A stretch of 13,563 nt of DNA, from the NCBI GenBank assembly GCA_964490835.1, contig CAZBEA010000023.1, positions 1 through 13,563 of the forward strand, read 5' to 3'. Shown here piece after piece: positions 1 to 6,114 of this stretch. Position 1 is the first letter of the stretch. Every line of letters starts with the position of its first letter. The DNA is from CAZBEA01 sp964490835. GTDB lineage: Bacteria > Patescibacteriota > Microgenomatia > Levybacterales > GWA1-39-11. Under the pieces are notes generated by a model that searched no databases, was not told the DNA's origin, and saw nothing but the letters and a program-made list of their open reading frames with translations. The position numbers and the translations under genes are program-made.

Positions 1-260
1 GCAAGAAGATTGGATGTTGTCTCTGTCGTACCCGGTTTGGGAGGTGGAGTGGGCTTCGGGGGATGAGCAAAAACTCTCACTCTTAGCCCGGGTCGCTCAG
101 GAACTTCGTAGTCTCCGCTAATTTGTGGTGGCTCGGGTGCTTCAGGAGCTGTGGGGGCTGTCGGTGCGACCGGTCGAGGAGGCGGTTGTACGGCAAGAAC
201 AGTCGACGGCAATCCGAAAAAGAGTACTATGCATGCAAGAATCAGTACCTTTTGTAACAT
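1..260 (-). CDS. Secreted proline-rich protein, N-terminal part only
   Basis: An open frame reads leftward from ATG 260-258 off the window edge (86 complete codons), so the gene is truncated by the window and not necessarily broken. The N-terminus MLQKVLILACIVLFFGLPS followed by TVLA is a typical signal peptide, with cleavage expected after about residue 23. The mature part is a low-complexity Pro/Ala/Thr/Glu segment (PPPRPVAPTAPTAPEAPEPP), then a short less biased stretch with GDYEVPERPGLRVRVFAHPP, then more proline. Such a linker usually spaces a surface or periplasmic domain from the membrane, but the domain lies outside the window, so function is unknown. No Shine-Dalgarno site precedes the ATG. 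A strong promoter ends 7 bases upstream, so the message is probably leaderless. It is divergent from the RRM gene. Confidence 0.75.
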   Translation of the reverse strand, partial: MLQKVLILACIVLFFGLPSTVLAVQPPPRPVAPTAPTAPEAPEPPQISGDYEVPERPGLRVRVFAHPPKPTPPPKPGTTETTSNLL

Positions 261-267
261 TGGTATC

Positions 268-296
268 ACTATAGCAGTATGTACTTTCATAGTCAA
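268..296 (-). promoter_or_regulatory. Sigma70-type promoter for the proline-rich secreted protein
   Basis: On the minus strand, TTGACT (296-291), a 17-base spacer and TATAGT (273-268) form a near-consensus promoter. Only 7 bases separate the -10 box from ATG at 260, so transcription should begin at or next to the start codon. Confidence 0.7.
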
Positions 297-319
297 CAAA
301 ATGCGGCTTGCTTTTTTTC

Positions 320-348
320 TTGAATAAAATACTGTATAATACTATATC
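320..348 (+). promoter_or_regulatory. Promoter region of the RRM gene
   Basis: TATAAT at 335-340 is a perfect -10 hexamer but lacks a well-placed -35. The alternative is TTGAAT (320-325), 17 bases, TATATC (343-348). Either gives a 5' leader of roughly 90-105 bases before ATG 449. It is back to back with the leftward promoter at 268-296. Confidence 0.5.
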
Positions 349-362
349 AGTGATCTGCTACA

Positions 363-404
363 ACTTCTTTCAGTGTCTTCACAAGTAGTGTTGCCATAAG
401 AAGT
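363..404 (+). promoter_or_regulatory. Possible structured 5' leader of the RRM gene
   Basis: ACTTCTT (363-369) and AAGAAGT (398-404) are perfectly complementary over 7 bases and would close a 28-base loop in the leader RNA. Long structured leaders are common on cold-inducible RNA-binding protein genes, but a 7-pair helix can arise by chance. Regulation is inference. Confidence 0.25.
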
Positions 405-448
405 AATTTAAAAACGGATTGCATATATAAAGAACGGAGGTGAATTAC

Positions 449-811
449 ATGGCAACCAAACTATTTGTAGGAGGAATTTCGTGGGGAACCACAGATGAAA
501 CTCTTGCTGAATTTTTTTCCCAAGTTGGTCAAGTCGTATCTGCTGTTGTAATTAAAGATAAGTTTTCAGGACGATCAAAAGGATTCGGATTTGTAGAATT
601 TGCAACGGAAGAAGAAGCTAAAAAAGCAGTAGACGAACTCAACGGAAAAGAATTTGACGGAAGATCAATCATCGTTAACGAAGCTCGTCCGCAAGAAGCT
701 CGCCCAAGCAACTTTCAACGCCCTTCATACGGTGGAGGAAGAGATGACAGACGAGGAGGAGATCGAAGAGATTTCCGAAGCGGAGGAGGAAAACAACGTT
801 TTTCCCGATAA
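449..811 (+). CDS. RRM-domain glycine/arginine-rich RNA-binding protein
   Basis: A 120-residue single-strand RNA-binding protein with one RNA recognition motif at about residues 4-80. RNP2 is LFVGGI (5-10), RNP1 is KGFGFVEF (44-51), and the typical ending is DGRSIIVNEARP. A 40-residue tail rich in Gly, Arg and Asp follows (YGGGRDDRRGGDRR), as in the Rbp/cold-inducible glycine-rich family of cyanobacteria and other bacteria. It probably binds RNA in the cytoplasm as a chaperone or stability factor. Start chosen at ATG 449: GGAGGTG (436-442) is an ideal Shine-Dalgarno site 6-7 bases before it. The in-frame GTG at 440 is part of that site and cannot be the start. It is a single-gene unit converging with the next gene, and the leader may be regulatory. 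Confidence 0.93.
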   Translation: MATKLFVGGISWGTTDETLAEFFSQVGQVVSAVVIKDKFSGRSKGFGFVEFATEEEAKKAVDELNGKEFDGRSIIVNEARPQEARPSNFQRPSYGGGRDDRRGGDRRDFRSGGGKQRFSR

Positions 812-834
812 TTTAACCAACAAAACCCGAGTCT

Positions 835-1317
835 TTAGTCGTTATTAAAGAAGATGTTTCGGAGAATTGATACGATTTTCTCAAAAAGATTTTGATCAGT
901 TCTTGATTTGTCTTCAGACGATGAAGGCTCGGTGTTTTGTTTTTCTTGAGACTCAGAACCCTCCACAATTTCTTTTTCCTCCTCATTTCCCCCCTTTACT
1001 ACCGCACTTCCTTTAACATCACTATTTATTTCAACCTTCGCACCCCCATCGGATGATTCTACTCTGATAGTTCCCTGTTCATTTGATTCATATTCTTTAA
1101 CTTCGCCGTTTGATTCGATTCTGATTTTTGTATGTGTGGATGAGTCATTTGTTTCATTTTGTGAATTGGTATTTATATTATTATTAACTTCTACTTTTGA
1201 TCTGGAACCCGACCCGTTATTTGAAATGTTGATATCTGTGCTGGTGGCAGCATAGACTGAAGCAATAGGATAAGTAAGAGTAAAAAGTATAACGATGATT
1301 AATGCTGCCTTATTCAT
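835..1317 (-). CDS. Secreted Asn/Ser/Glu-rich protein of unknown function
   Basis: 160 residues with a clear signal peptide (MNKAALIIVILFTLTYPIAS, cleavage near VYA-ATS at 23). The mature part has no recognisable domain. An Asn/Ser-rich stretch (about 27-60) leads into an alternating polar/hydrophobic region (about 62-108: THTKIRIESNGEVKEYESNE, TIRVESSDGGAKVEINSDVK) that looks like short beta hairpins. An acidic, probably disordered Glu/Ser segment (112-142) follows, then a hydrophobic-basic tail (LFEKIVSILRNIFFNND). The tail could be an amphipathic membrane-binding helix. There are no cysteines. A strong promoter sits 12 bases before the ATG and there is no Shine-Dalgarno site. It may be transcribed on its own, downstream of the acyltransferase. 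Function not recognised. Confidence 0.8.
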   Translation of the reverse strand: MNKAALIIVILFTLTYPIASVYAATSTDINISNNGSGSRSKVEVNNNINTNSQNETNDSSTHTKIRIESNGEVKEYESNEQGTIRVESSDGGAKVEINSDVKGSAVVKGGNEEEKEIVEGSESQEKQNTEPSSSEDKSRTDQNLFEKIVSILRNIFFNND

Positions 1318-1329
1318 TCGTGGACTACT

Positions 1330-1358
1330 ACAATAATACTTTAGGACGAAAAAGTCAA
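1330..1358 (-). promoter_or_regulatory. Sigma70-type promoter of the Asn/Ser-rich secreted protein
   Basis: On the minus strand, TTGACT (1358-1353), a 17-base spacer and TATTGT (1335-1330). The -35 region TTTGACTTTTTCG is identical to that of the promoter at 8980-9008. Expected transcript start is only about 5 bases before the ATG. Confidence 0.65.
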
Positions 1359-1378
1359 ATTTCCAGCGGAATTTGAGG

Positions 1379-2203
1379 CTAAAAATCTAAGATTCTGGCA
1401 AAATTGAACACCCAACGTTTGACGAAGTATCGTTCTCTTGTAAGACTTTTCTCCCAGAGAATATACCGATTCTCTGCGTTCCTCGTAATAAGTTTGGGAT
1501 CAGACTCATACACTTCACTAAGCGTATAGCTTTCTGCGAAGGTGACTTTTACTTTAGGAATAATAAATGAGAGAAAAGGCAATTTGCGAAGCCGTTCTGA
1601 AAAAAGTGAACCGGTGACCTGGACATTCACAACCTGAGTGCGGTTTTTATCGGTTGCATTAAGAAGATGACCAACTCCTTGTTGCCATTCCCCGTTCTTG
1701 CTGTTGGAGGAAGGGAAGAGTACGACAAGGCCACCGTTATTTACGTGAGTTGATGCGGCACTGATTGCATCGATATTTTTTTGATGAGCCTCAGAATATG
1801 AAGGACGAGGAATTGGGTTGAGAATTCCGATAAAGGCGTGAAACACTCTTCCTATTTTTTGCGCTTTTTTTCGGTGCCTTGTGTCCACGAAAATAATGTG
1901 ATCGTCCATGCTGGGGGCACATCTCATAAATTCCACAGTCGCGATGAGTTTGACATTTTTTCGCTCAGGAAGAGCTGCGACGACTGAAAAAACGTCGATA
2001 AACGGATGATTGGATAGAACCAGTGCCGGTTCATTTTTTAGAATCGAGAGTGTGGTCGGAGAAATTGAGACCTCGATATCCGTACCAAGATCGGCAAATG
2101 ATTTCTTCAAACCATCGACAAACCCCCGGTTTGAAACGTTGGCGTCTACCGAACGAAAGACACCTGCAATAAGCGGAACACGATGCATACGATTTTTCCT
2201 CAT
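1379..2203 (-). CDS. Divergent PlsC-like acyltransferase
   Basis: A 274-residue protein resembling the lysophospholipid/glycerolipid acyltransferase (PlsC) fold. The block LVLSNHPFIDVF (62-73) sits where the family has its NHxSxxD catalytic motif. GGLVVLFPSSNSKNGEWQQG (157-176) matches the later G-x-x-hh-FPEG-x-R block in shape. Two departures matter. The His-to-Asp spacing is H66-x3-D70 instead of HX4D, and FPEG is replaced by FPSS, so a normal acyl-CoA/ACP reaction cannot be assumed. There is no clear transmembrane segment, though the basic, hydrophobic C-terminus (FVKRWVFNFARILDF) could touch the membrane. The first ATG (2203) lies 7 bases after a -10 box and fits a leaderless start. An alternative ATG at 2188-2186 has AGGA eight bases upstream. 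Assignment is by motif memory and moderately sure. Confidence 0.7.
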   Translation of the reverse strand: MRKNRMHRVPLIAGVFRSVDANVSNRGFVDGLKKSFADLGTDIEVSISPTTLSILKNEPALVLSNHPFIDVFSVVAALPERKNVKLIATVEFMRCAPSMDDHIIFVDTRHRKKAQKIGRVFHAFIGILNPIPRPSYSEAHQKNIDAISAASTHVNNGGLVVLFPSSNSKNGEWQQGVGHLLNATDKNRTQVVNVQVTGSLFSERLRKLPFLSFIIPKVKVTFAESYTLSEVYESDPKLITRNAENRYILWEKSLTRERYFVKRWVFNFARILDF

Positions 2204-2210
2204 GGATAAT

Positions 2211-2240
2211 AGTTTACAGGAAAATCAAAGAAATAGTAAA
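2211..2240 (-). promoter_or_regulatory. Promoter of the acyltransferase-like gene
   Basis: On the minus strand, TTTACT (2240-2235), an 18-base spacer and TAAACT (2216-2211), then 7 bases to the ATG at 2203. This predicts a leaderless transcript. Confidence 0.45.
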
Positions 2241-2286
2241 GGGTAGGTTTGAAATGGGTAAGAGATTAGGAATATTATAGGTTTTT

Positions 2287-2295
2287 TGTTATAAT
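2287..2295 (+). promoter_or_regulatory. Extended -10 promoter of typA
   Basis: TGTTATAAT is a perfect extended -10 element (TGnTATAAT), which explains the lack of a clear -35. Transcription should start near 2302, giving a leader of about 27 bases. Confidence 0.65.
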
Positions 2296-2306
2296 TAATA
2301 CGGACT

Positions 2307-2328
2307 CGCCAAAAAGGGCGGTTTTTTT
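2307..2328 (+). promoter_or_regulatory. Terminator-like hairpin and U-run forming the typA leader
   Basis: CGCC (2307-2310), loop AAAAAG, GGCG (2317-2320), then G and seven T (2322-2328) directly abut the ATG at 2329. With the predicted start near 2302, this is nearly the whole leader. The stem is only four G-C pairs, so it would be a weak terminator. It may be an attenuator or a way of presenting the start codon. No Shine-Dalgarno site is present. Confidence 0.4.
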
Positions 2329-4143
2329 ATGAATAACATACGAAATGTCGCAATTATAGCTCACGTTGACCATGGCAAAACTACGCTTGTTGATGCACTT
2401 CTTAAGCAGTCAAAGACCAAAATCCACAAAGACGCCGGTGACAAGCTGATCATGGATAGTAATGATCTTGAGCGCGAGCGAGGTATAACTATTTTTTCTA
2501 AAAATGCCTCAGTCGAATGGAACGGAACAAAGATAAATATTATCGATACCCCCGGGCACGCAGATTTTGGAGGAGAAGTAGAGCGGGTACTTAAGATGGC
2601 AGACGGGTGTCTCCTCCTTATAGATGCAAAAGAAGGACCGATGCCTCAGACTCGATTTGTTCTTAAAAAAGCGCTCGAACTCGGACTAAAAATAATTGTA
2701 GTTGTGAATAAAATCGACAAACCCGATGCACGGATCCATCACGTTCTTGATAAAACGCTTGACCTATTCTTAGAACTGGGGGCAGATGATCAGACTGCGG
2801 ATTTTCCGATAGTCTACGCATCGGCCAAAGAAGGAAAAGCAGGTCTGGAGTCTGATCTCTCATCTATGAATTCGATCGAGCCGTTGTTTGAAACCATTTT
2901 AAAAGAAATTCCCGAACCTTCAGGTGATGCGAGTCTGCCTTTGCAGATACTTATTACTTCTTTATCGTCCGATCCCCACAAAGGCAGAATTGCAATCGGA
3001 CGTATATATAATGGTGTAGTTGCATCTTCTCAAGAGGTCTTCCAAATTCTTCAAAATGGTGAGAAGAAAAAATTCCGAGTAACGAGTCTCATGACTTTTG
3101 AGGGGCTTGAGAAGATCGAGGCAAAAGAAGCATCTGCGGGAGATATAGTATCGGTTGCCGGATGTGAAGAGCCACTGATTGGTGAGACGATAGTAGGTGA
3201 TACGGCAACGGAGGCGATAACAGGTCTTGCGATAGAAGAGCCGACTATTCGTGTCAGTATTTCCGTCAATAATTCTCCGTTTGCAGGCCGTGAGGGTGAA
3301 TTTAAAACATCCCGTCAAATTCAGGACCGACTCTACAAAGAACTCGAAACCGACATGGCACTTCGCGTGGAAAATGACACGGTTGGCGGTTGGATTGTTT
3401 CGGGTAGGGGGGAACTTCATATTGCGATATTAGTAGAGCGAATGAGGCGCGAAGGGTACGAATTTCAGGTCGGAAAGCCTCACGTTATCAGCCGCGAAGA
3501 AAACGGTGTTACACAAGTTCCTTTCGAGCGGGTTTTTATCGAAACACCGGATGAATACGCGGGAATCGTTATGCAAAAGTTGAGTGCGCGAAGAGCCGAG
3601 CTGCAAGATATGAAAAGCGAAAATAACATCACATATTTTGAATTTGTAATTTCATCCGGAGGACTTTTTGGGTATAGAAGCGAATTTATTACCGATACCC
3701 GGGGACTCGGGATCATCAATACACAATTTGAAAAATACGATAAAGATTCAGGATACATGTACGAACGCGAACAGGGATCTCTCGTAGCGCATGAATCTGG
3801 TGTCACCAATTTATACTCGCTCACAAACGCGCAGGACCGCGGAATTTTATTCGTCGGACCGGGGACGGAAGTGTATAAAGGGCAGATAATCGGTCAAAAT
3901 GCCAGAAACGATGATTTGAGACTGAGTGTTACAAAAGAAAAACATCTTACCAACCACCGTTCAAAAGGTGAAGGGGTCAGTGAATATTTCAAAACTCCCC
4001 GAACGATGGGGTTTGAGGATGCAATGGAATATATTGCAGAGGACGAACTCGTTGAAGTTACACCCAAGAGTGTCAGGATGAGAAAAATCATTCTTGACGA
4101 ACAAGAAGCCAGACGAATGCGTTCGCAAGGACTTATGGCTTAG
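2329..4143 (+). CDS. typA: Translational GTPase TypA/BipA
   Basis: 604 residues, the full length of the family. BipA is an EF-G-like GTPase that binds the 70S ribosome and aids 50S assembly and stress adaptation, especially in the cold. Visible G motifs: G1 AHVDHGKT (11-18), G2 RGIT (51-54), G3 DTPGH (73-77), G4 NKID (127-130), G5 SAKEG (about 165-169). These are followed by the beta-barrel domain II (ITSLSSDPHKGRIAIGRIYN), EF-G-like domains III and V, and the BipA-specific C-terminal domain with GTEVYKGQIIG and KSVRMRKIILDEQEARR. All catalytic residues look intact. Start ATG 2329 gives the standard N-terminus MNNIRNVAIIAHVDHG. The gene is divergent from the acyltransferase and has a very short hairpin/U-run leader without a Shine-Dalgarno site. 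Confidence 0.98.
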   Translation: MNNIRNVAIIAHVDHGKTTLVDALLKQSKTKIHKDAGDKLIMDSNDLERERGITIFSKNASVEWNGTKINIIDTPGHADFGGEVERVLKMADGCLLLIDAKEGPMPQTRFVLKKALELGLKIIVVVNKIDKPDARIHHVLDKTLDLFLELGADDQTADFPIVYASAKEGKAGLESDLSSMNSIEPLFETILKEIPEPSGDASLPLQILITSLSSDPHKGRIAIGRIYNGVVASSQEVFQILQNGEKKKFRVTSLMTFEGLEKIEAKEASAGDIVSVAGCEEPLIGETIVGDTATEAITGLAIEEPTIRVSISVNNSPFAGREGEFKTSRQIQDRLYKELETDMALRVENDTVGGWIVSGRGELHIAILVERMRREGYEFQVGKPHVISREENGVTQVPFERVFIETPDEYAGIVMQKLSARRAELQDMKSENNITYFEFVISSGGLFGYRSEFITDTRGLGIINTQFEKYDKDSGYMYEREQGSLVAHESGVTNLYSLTNAQDRGILFVGPGTEVYKGQIIGQNARNDDLRLSVTKEKHLTNHRSKGEGVSEYFKTPRTMGFEDAMEYIAEDELVEVTPKSVRMRKIILDEQEARRMRSQGLMA

Positions 4144-4165
4144 TTTTGGCCACCCAAATACTCTC

Positions 4166-4195
4166 TTGACATCCAAAATAATAAAGTGGTAGCCT
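4166..4195 (+). promoter_or_regulatory. Promoter of the anchored Cys-containing protein
   Basis: A perfect -35 TTGACA (4166-4171), an 18-base spacer and TAGCCT (4190-4195), the latter preceded by TGG so that it reads as an extended -10. Transcription from about 4202 would leave a leader just long enough for the Shine-Dalgarno site GAGGTG (4203-4208). Confidence 0.55.
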
Positions 4196-4212
4196 AGAGT
4201 TAGAGGTGCACC

Positions 4213-4746
4213 ATGGCTAAGGGCAAAAAATACTCTTCGGTGAAAGGCATGTTCGGAACGAACATGTTTACGGTTCTTCTCATTTTTCTTGCTGCAGGTT
4301 CGGTATTTATATACGACCGTACTATTTGGATTGCCCGGGCACAAACCGGTCCTACGGGTTCCCCTTCGGCAGTTCTCACTTGCAGTAACACCACAAACGG
4401 CAATCTTCGTGTCGTAGACTCACTTGATAAGTGTAAAAACGGTGAGCGGGGTGTGGCTTTGCAGAGTTCGATACCCAATCTTGTTTCAGACGTTGAGGTT
4501 TTATGGTATACGCCTCCGGGAGACAGAAATACCAATTACGAAGACGGTATAAAACTCAACTGTCCCGACGGTAAAGTAGCAATCGGTGGTGGAAATACCG
4601 AAGTTGTTTCCAAAACCGTTCCACTTGGCGATTCTATTGGTGGGGCAGAAGGAAAGAGCACCTCCGCTCGTGGATGGCAAATTGTACCCTGGAGATATCT
4701 GAGCGCTCCTATGGTTTATGTGGTTTGTGCGAAGGTAACAAAGTAG
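4213..4746 (+). CDS. Membrane-anchored secreted protein with Cys-containing C-terminal domain
   Basis: 177 residues. A basic N-terminus (MAKGKKYSSVKG) is followed by one membrane segment at about 19-35 (signal anchor or uncleaved signal), a short TGPTGSP linker (45-51) and an extracytoplasmic region. The linker leads into CSNTTNGNLRVVDSLDKCKN (57-76), a two-cysteine module of the kind often seen after collagen-like GPTG repeats. The last 65 residues (LNCPDGKVAIGGG at 115-127, then GWQIVPW, then VYVVCAKV at 168-175) fit a widespread bacterial extracellular domain with one Cys near each end and a conserved Gly-rich turn. The four Cys (57, 74, 117, 172) probably form two disulfides. Function unknown. 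ATG 4213 is supported by GAGGTG at 4203-4208. It converges on the next gene, with three bases between the stops. Confidence 0.8.
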   Translation: MAKGKKYSSVKGMFGTNMFTVLLIFLAAGSVFIYDRTIWIARAQTGPTGSPSAVLTCSNTTNGNLRVVDSLDKCKNGERGVALQSSIPNLVSDVEVLWYTPPGDRNTNYEDGIKLNCPDGKVAIGGGNTEVVSKTVPLGDSIGGAEGKSTSARGWQIVPWRYLSAPMVYVVCAKVTK

Positions 4747-4749
4747 TTG

Positions 4750-6042
4750 TTACTCTTTTTGAAGTGTTTTTTTAATGAGGATTTTATCAACTCTGTTCCC
4801 GTCCATATCTAAAACTTCCAATTCATACTCTGCGAATTGAATTGTATCACCAAGACTTGGTATGTGACCGAGAAGATGCATGAGCAGTCCTCCCACCGTG
4901 TGAAACGCACCGGTTCGCTCTTCGGGAACCTTTTTTATTTTGAAATATTCCTTAAAGTCCTCGATCGATGCCATTCCGTCGACCAGCCAGGTCCCATCGT
5001 CTCTGCGGGTTATGTCCATGATCTCGAGCTCGTCAATAGTCGGAATATCTCCGACAAGTGCTTCAAGAACATCATTAAGCGATACCAAGCCTTGGACATT
5101 GCCGTACTCATCGACAACAAGCGCCGTATGGAGACCGGATTTTTTAAAAAGTTCAAGAATTTTAAGCCCCCTCATACTCTCGGGAACAAAAACTGCTTTA
5201 TGCATAAATTGCCGGAGATCAAATTTTTCCTCTTTTAGAATGCTTGTTAGAATATCCTCTGTTCGTACAATTCCAAGTACCGTGTCGAGTCCACCTTCAC
5301 ATACCGGAAAATGAGAGTGGGGAGATTTTGTAATTTTATTTTTGAGATTTGAAATACTGCTTGTGGAGTCAAGCCAAATGATATCCTTACGGGGGATCAT
5401 AAGACTGTTTGCTTTCATATCGTTCAGCTTGAGTGTTCTCTCGACAATATCTTTTTCTTCGGTCTCAAACACGCCGGCTCTGGCACCTTCGCGTATCAGC
5501 ATTTTCACTTCCTCTTCGCTGACGGGCGGTTCGACCGGTTTTTTTACCCGGAGCATTCTGATAATCCAATCCGTTGATACGCTCAGGAGGCTGACGAGCG
5601 GCGAAGTTGCAGTAGATAGTCCATTCATTGGGCGGGCAACCATTTTTGCGATTTTTTCAGGCGCTGTGAGTGCGAGTCTTTTCGGAACCAATTCGCCTAT
5701 CACCAAAGACAAATATGTTATAACCGTAACGACGAGTCCAAGCGCAATCGCCTCGGAGTAGCGTGCGATATTTGGATAATTCCCCAACCATACGGCAAGG
5801 TTTTCGGCGATTGTTTCGGCTCCGAATGCGCCGGCAAATATTCCGACAAAGGTTATGCCGATTTGTACCGTTGAGAGGAATCTGTTCGGACTGTGGGCAA
5901 GGTCGAGGGCTGCTTGGGCATTTTTATTCCCCTCGTTTGCCTGCTGTTGTAGCCTTGATTTTCGCGACGAGACAATTGCAATTTCTGCCATAGAGAATAT
6001 TCCGTTGAGGACGATAAGAAGAAGTACAATTACAATTTCCAT
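4750..6042 (-). CDS. CNNM/CBS/CorC_HlyC-domain membrane protein
   Basis: 430 residues with the full architecture of the UPF0053/HlyC-CorC family. The N-terminal CNNM (DUF21) membrane domain, about 1-165, carries NGIFSMAEIAIVSSRKSRLQ (13-32), hydrophobic segments at about 58-78 and 95-118, and the GELVPK motif (116-121). A CBS pair lies at about 211-332 (SLMIPRKDIIWLD and DEYGNVQGLVSLNDVLEALV). A C-terminal CorC_HlyC domain at about 345-428 has DGTWLVDG and TVGGLLMHLLGHIPSLGD. Family members are linked to Mg2+/Co2+ export or homeostasis, and the CBS pair usually senses nucleotides. Old haemolysin names are misleading. It lies divergent to an MgtC-type gene, which suggests a common divalent-cation theme (inference). 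TATAAT lies at 6065-6060 on this strand. Confidence 0.93.
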   Translation of the reverse strand: MEIVIVLLLIVLNGIFSMAEIAIVSSRKSRLQQQANEGNKNAQAALDLAHSPNRFLSTVQIGITFVGIFAGAFGAETIAENLAVWLGNYPNIARYSEAIALGLVVTVITYLSLVIGELVPKRLALTAPEKIAKMVARPMNGLSTATSPLVSLLSVSTDWIIRMLRVKKPVEPPVSEEEVKMLIREGARAGVFETEEKDIVERTLKLNDMKANSLMIPRKDIIWLDSTSSISNLKNKITKSPHSHFPVCEGGLDTVLGIVRTEDILTSILKEEKFDLRQFMHKAVFVPESMRGLKILELFKKSGLHTALVVDEYGNVQGLVSLNDVLEALVGDIPTIDELEIMDITRRDDGTWLVDGMASIEDFKEYFKIKKVPEERTGAFHTVGGLLMHLLGHIPSLGDTIQFAEYELEVLDMDGNRVDKILIKKTLQKE

Positions 6043-6059
6043 GAAGAGGAGTTGAATCT

Positions 6060-6065
6060 ATTATA
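6060..6065 (-). promoter_or_regulatory. -10 box of the CNNM/CorC gene
   Basis: A perfect TATAAT on the minus strand, 17 bases before the ATG at 6042. No convincing -35 is seen. The expected leader is about 10 bases, with no Shine-Dalgarno match. Confidence 0.45.
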
Positions 6066-6101
6066 CAACTTTTTTCTTCTGGAAATTTCTGAAGCCGAAT
6101 A

Positions 6102-6107
6102 TATAAT
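6102..6107 (+). promoter_or_regulatory. -10 box of the MgtC-DUF4010 gene
   Basis: A perfect TATAAT ending 7 bases before ATG 6115, predicting a leaderless message. The -35 is weak (TTCTGG at 6077-6082 with a long spacer). This position also argues against starts further upstream in the frame. Confidence 0.5.
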
Positions 6108-6114
6108 AGTATCA

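Noticed and set aside
440..448. GTG 440 as start of the RRM gene
   Set aside because: The GTG is part of the Shine-Dalgarno sequence GGAGGTG. ATG 449 gives the family N-terminus MATKLFVGG.
654..848. Overlapping 64-codon acidic frame inside and past the RRM gene
   Set aside because: It is the +1 frame of the Gly/Arg-rich tail, where GGA/AGA repeats read as Glu-rich. It has no start signal of its own and overlaps a well supported gene.
2962..3824. Long leftward frames opposite typA (2962-3420 and 3480-3824)
   Set aside because: They are antisense to conserved typA codons, lack promoter or Shine-Dalgarno signals, and have compositions typical of shadow frames.
4345..4365. Collagen-like repeat in the anchored protein
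   Set aside because: Only one GPTG-SP pair is present, with no run of Gly-X-Y triplets.
4837..5993. Several rightward frames opposite the CNNM/CorC gene
   Set aside because: The leftward protein has complete CNNM, CBS and CorC domains. The opposing frames show no recognisable domain.
6052..6114. TTG 6052 as start of the MgtC-DUF4010 gene
   Set aside because: It would add 21 residues before the family's usual N-terminus and put the TATAAT box at 6102-6107 inside the gene.
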